Positions 62,296-64,000 of a DNA stretch of 64,000 nucleotides are shown piece by piece. This DNA comes from CAVTWH01 sp963794685 (lineage in GTDB: Bacteria > Actinomycetota > Actinomycetes > Mycobacteriales > Micromonosporaceae): NCBI GenBank assembly GCA_963794685.1, contig CAWCFK010000004.1, forward strand, positions 1,178,001-1,242,000, written 5' to 3'. The notes under the pieces were generated by a model. It searched no databases. It saw nothing but the letters and a program-made list of their open reading frames with translations, and was not told where the DNA came from. How positions within the stretch are numbered: position 1 is the first letter of the stretch; each line of letters begins with the position of its first letter. Made by a program: the position numbers and the translations under genes.

Positions 62296-64000
62296 GCCCC
62301 CGGCGCGCCCTGTCGGGCGTGCCGCTGGGCGCGGTGGCCGCGCTGTTGCTCGCACCGGCCGCCGCGGCCCTCGCCAGCCCGGCGGTGCCCGCGATCCGGC
62401 ACGTGCCGGCCGGGCATCGGCGCCGGCCAGGTGATCGTGCTCCGGCCGCGCCGGGCGGACCTGGTCCGCAACCGCCGGGTGGTGCGGGTCGGTGCCGCTG
62501 CCGGGCGGCCCGGTCAGGCTGGACACCGTGATCCGGGCCATCGGCGACACCCGGTGGGCCGGCCGTCACCGGCGGCGCCGCGACGCTGAAGGCCGGCCTG
62601 CTGCAGCGCCCGCGGACGACGCCTGCTGGTCGGGACCCGGTGCGGACCGTGCGCCTGGTCGACTCGGCCACCCGCCGGCGTACCTGTCCGGCTCGGCGCG
62701 CGACGGTCGACGTTCGCCGGCGTGACGGTGCGTCAGCGCGGCTGTCCGGCGGACGCGCCGGCCCCGAGCCGCCGACACCGGCCCTACGTGCGGTACGTCT
62801 CGAGACCGTGACCGCGGTCGACAGCACGTTCGACGATCTGGGTCGCCGACGTGCCGCGCAGCGGTGCGGCGTGTCCCTCGGCGGCAAGCCACGCTGACCG
62901 CCACCGGGGCGACGTTCACCGGCAGCGGCATGCGGGCTGAACGCGGCCGGGCGACGCGTCACCCGCGCCGGGTCACCGCCCGGCAACACCGCGCCGGCGT
63001 CGGCGTGAGCCGGCGGTACGGTCGTGCTCGACCGCGTCACCGCGGGCGGCAACACGGACCGGGCTGCGGCTGCGTGGTCCGTTCGGGGCAGTCGCGGCGG
63101 ACGGCGTTTCGTGCTCGCCCACAACGGCGGTCGGGGTGGACGCTGCCGGCGCTGGGCACCGTGACCCGCTCGGCGCCGCTCGTCCGACCGCGCCGCAACA
63201 CGCGTCGCCGGCGTCGCGCTGCCCGGCTGCCCCGGCTGCGTCGCTGCGGGACTCGACCGGCACCGGCGACTCGATCGGCGTACGACGTGACGCCGTCCTC
63301 GGTCGGCGCACGCGTGCAGGACAGCACGTGCGGGCCGACCCGGCCGGCGTCGAGGTCGCGCGCGCGCACGCGAGCGTCGACGGCGTGGGCATCCACGGTC
63401 GCGCCGGCTACCGGCATCCAGATGGACCAGCCGCCGACGGACGCGCAGGTGACCGGCGGTACCGTCACCGGCGGCGCGACCGGGCGTCTCGGTCGACGGC
63501 GCCGGGCGCGTCGGATCATCGGCATCACGGTGACCGCCGCCGACGTCGGCGCTACGGCGTCGGTGCGCCGCGCGGCACCACGCGTGCGATCAGGTCGCGC
63601 GACGTCCGACGGCGCAGGCACCGGCTCGCGATCGACGCGCAGCACCGGCCCCGTCACGCGTGACCGGGTTCACCGTCCGCCAGCACGGCGGCACCGGCCT
63701 CCGCTCCGGCGCGGCCGACGTCACGTGGTCGACGCCGACATCTCCGGCGCCAAGGTCGGCCTCGACCTGGCGGGCACGCGCCACGATCGCCGGCGGCACG
63801 GTCACCGGGGCCGCCGAAGCCGTCCGGGTCGGTGCGGACGGCCAGATCCGGTGACCGGCGTGGACTCACGCCACGTGCTCGGGCTGCGCATCGCCGACGT
63901 CGCGACGGTGATCCTCACCGACTCGCACGGTCCAGCGCGCCGCTGGGCGCCCGGGGCACGGTGCACCTCGCGGCGGCACCAGCTTCCCGGCCCTGCCACT
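62292..64000 (+). CDS. Exported right-handed beta-helix protein, heavily frame-broken, 3' truncated
   Basis: GTG 62292 starts a signal peptide (PLGAVAALLLAPAAAALASPA) overlapping the synthase stop. Beyond residue about 40 the frame changes every 60-150 bases. Pieces in all three frames repeat the short-turn pattern of right-handed parallel beta-helix proteins: VTGGTVTGGAT, GIQMDQPPTDAQVTGG, GVGIHGRAG. This fold is used by polysaccharide lyases and C5-epimerases such as AlgG, which fits a cluster making a uronate polymer. Gene continues past the window. Function beyond the fold class is inference. Confidence 0.55.

Overview
The window is a high-GC actinobacterial chromosome segment. Gene content and codon bias (GC third positions, frequent GTG starts, start-stop overlaps of the GTGA and TGATG type) point to a Micromonospora-like member of the Micromonosporaceae; this assignment is inferred from gene content, not from a marker search. 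No rRNA, tRNA, CRISPR array, IS element or prophage was recognised.

Layout. 1-16.8 kb is a mostly core-metabolism block: truncated plsC, a zinc-ribbon/adenylate cyclase/ATPase regulator, a Crp/Fnr regulator, a degenerate phosphotransferase, an RNase AS-type exoribonuclease, pfkA, proC, an EF-hand membrane protein, class II DAHP synthase, threonine aldolase, a bfd-bfr iron-storage operon with an iron box, and a PASTA kinase coupled to endonuclease IV. 17-20.9 kb holds an Rv2175c-like protein, a split lycopene cyclase (crtYc-crtYd), a membrane-anchored guanyl RNase with its barstar, an AbiEi-like pseudogene and a polyprenyl diphosphate synthase. The order plsC ... RNase AS ... DAHPS ... PknL-like kinase, Rv2175c, idsA, MTHFR echoes the Rv2172c-Rv2182c region of Mycobacterium tuberculosis. 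21-25.8 kb carries small regulators, endonuclease V, metF and a CDP-alcohol phosphatidyltransferase. 25.8-30.4 kb is a tightly coupled minus-strand carotenoid operon (crtA-like, GNAT, cruF, cruG-like glycosyltransferase, crtI), predicted to make a hydroxylated/oxygenated glycosylated carotenoid together with crtYcd and the prenyl synthase.

30.5-38 kb holds ybaK, an EamA exporter, a WYL regulator facing an epoxide hydrolase fused by overlap to an AlkZ-like DNA glycosylase gene (perfect 10-bp inverted-repeat operator between them), AraC and alpha/beta-hydrolase genes and an F420-type oxidoreductase. 38.1-45.2 kb is an SOS-controlled mutasome: LexA box, three-hairpin leader, HEPN protein, imuA', imuB, dnaE2. 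45.2-51.1 kb has an LPxTG surface protein, a methyltransferase, a phosphodiesterase, dinB and a DUF3040 protein. 51.3-56.2 kb is a MoxR-DUF58-transglutaminase operon. 56.5-59.7 kb is leuS behind a leaderless 12-codon leader peptide with two rare Leu codons and a terminator. 60-64 kb is a UDP-sugar dehydrogenase / GT2 synthase / beta-helix polysaccharide cluster running off the right edge.

Data caution. From about 30.7 kb rightwards conserved genes carry single-base insertions and deletions, rising to about one per 200-300 bases after 57 kb, even in essential leuS. Both insertions and deletions occur, so consensus error is far more likely than gene decay; frame-broken genes are annotated here as one locus each.
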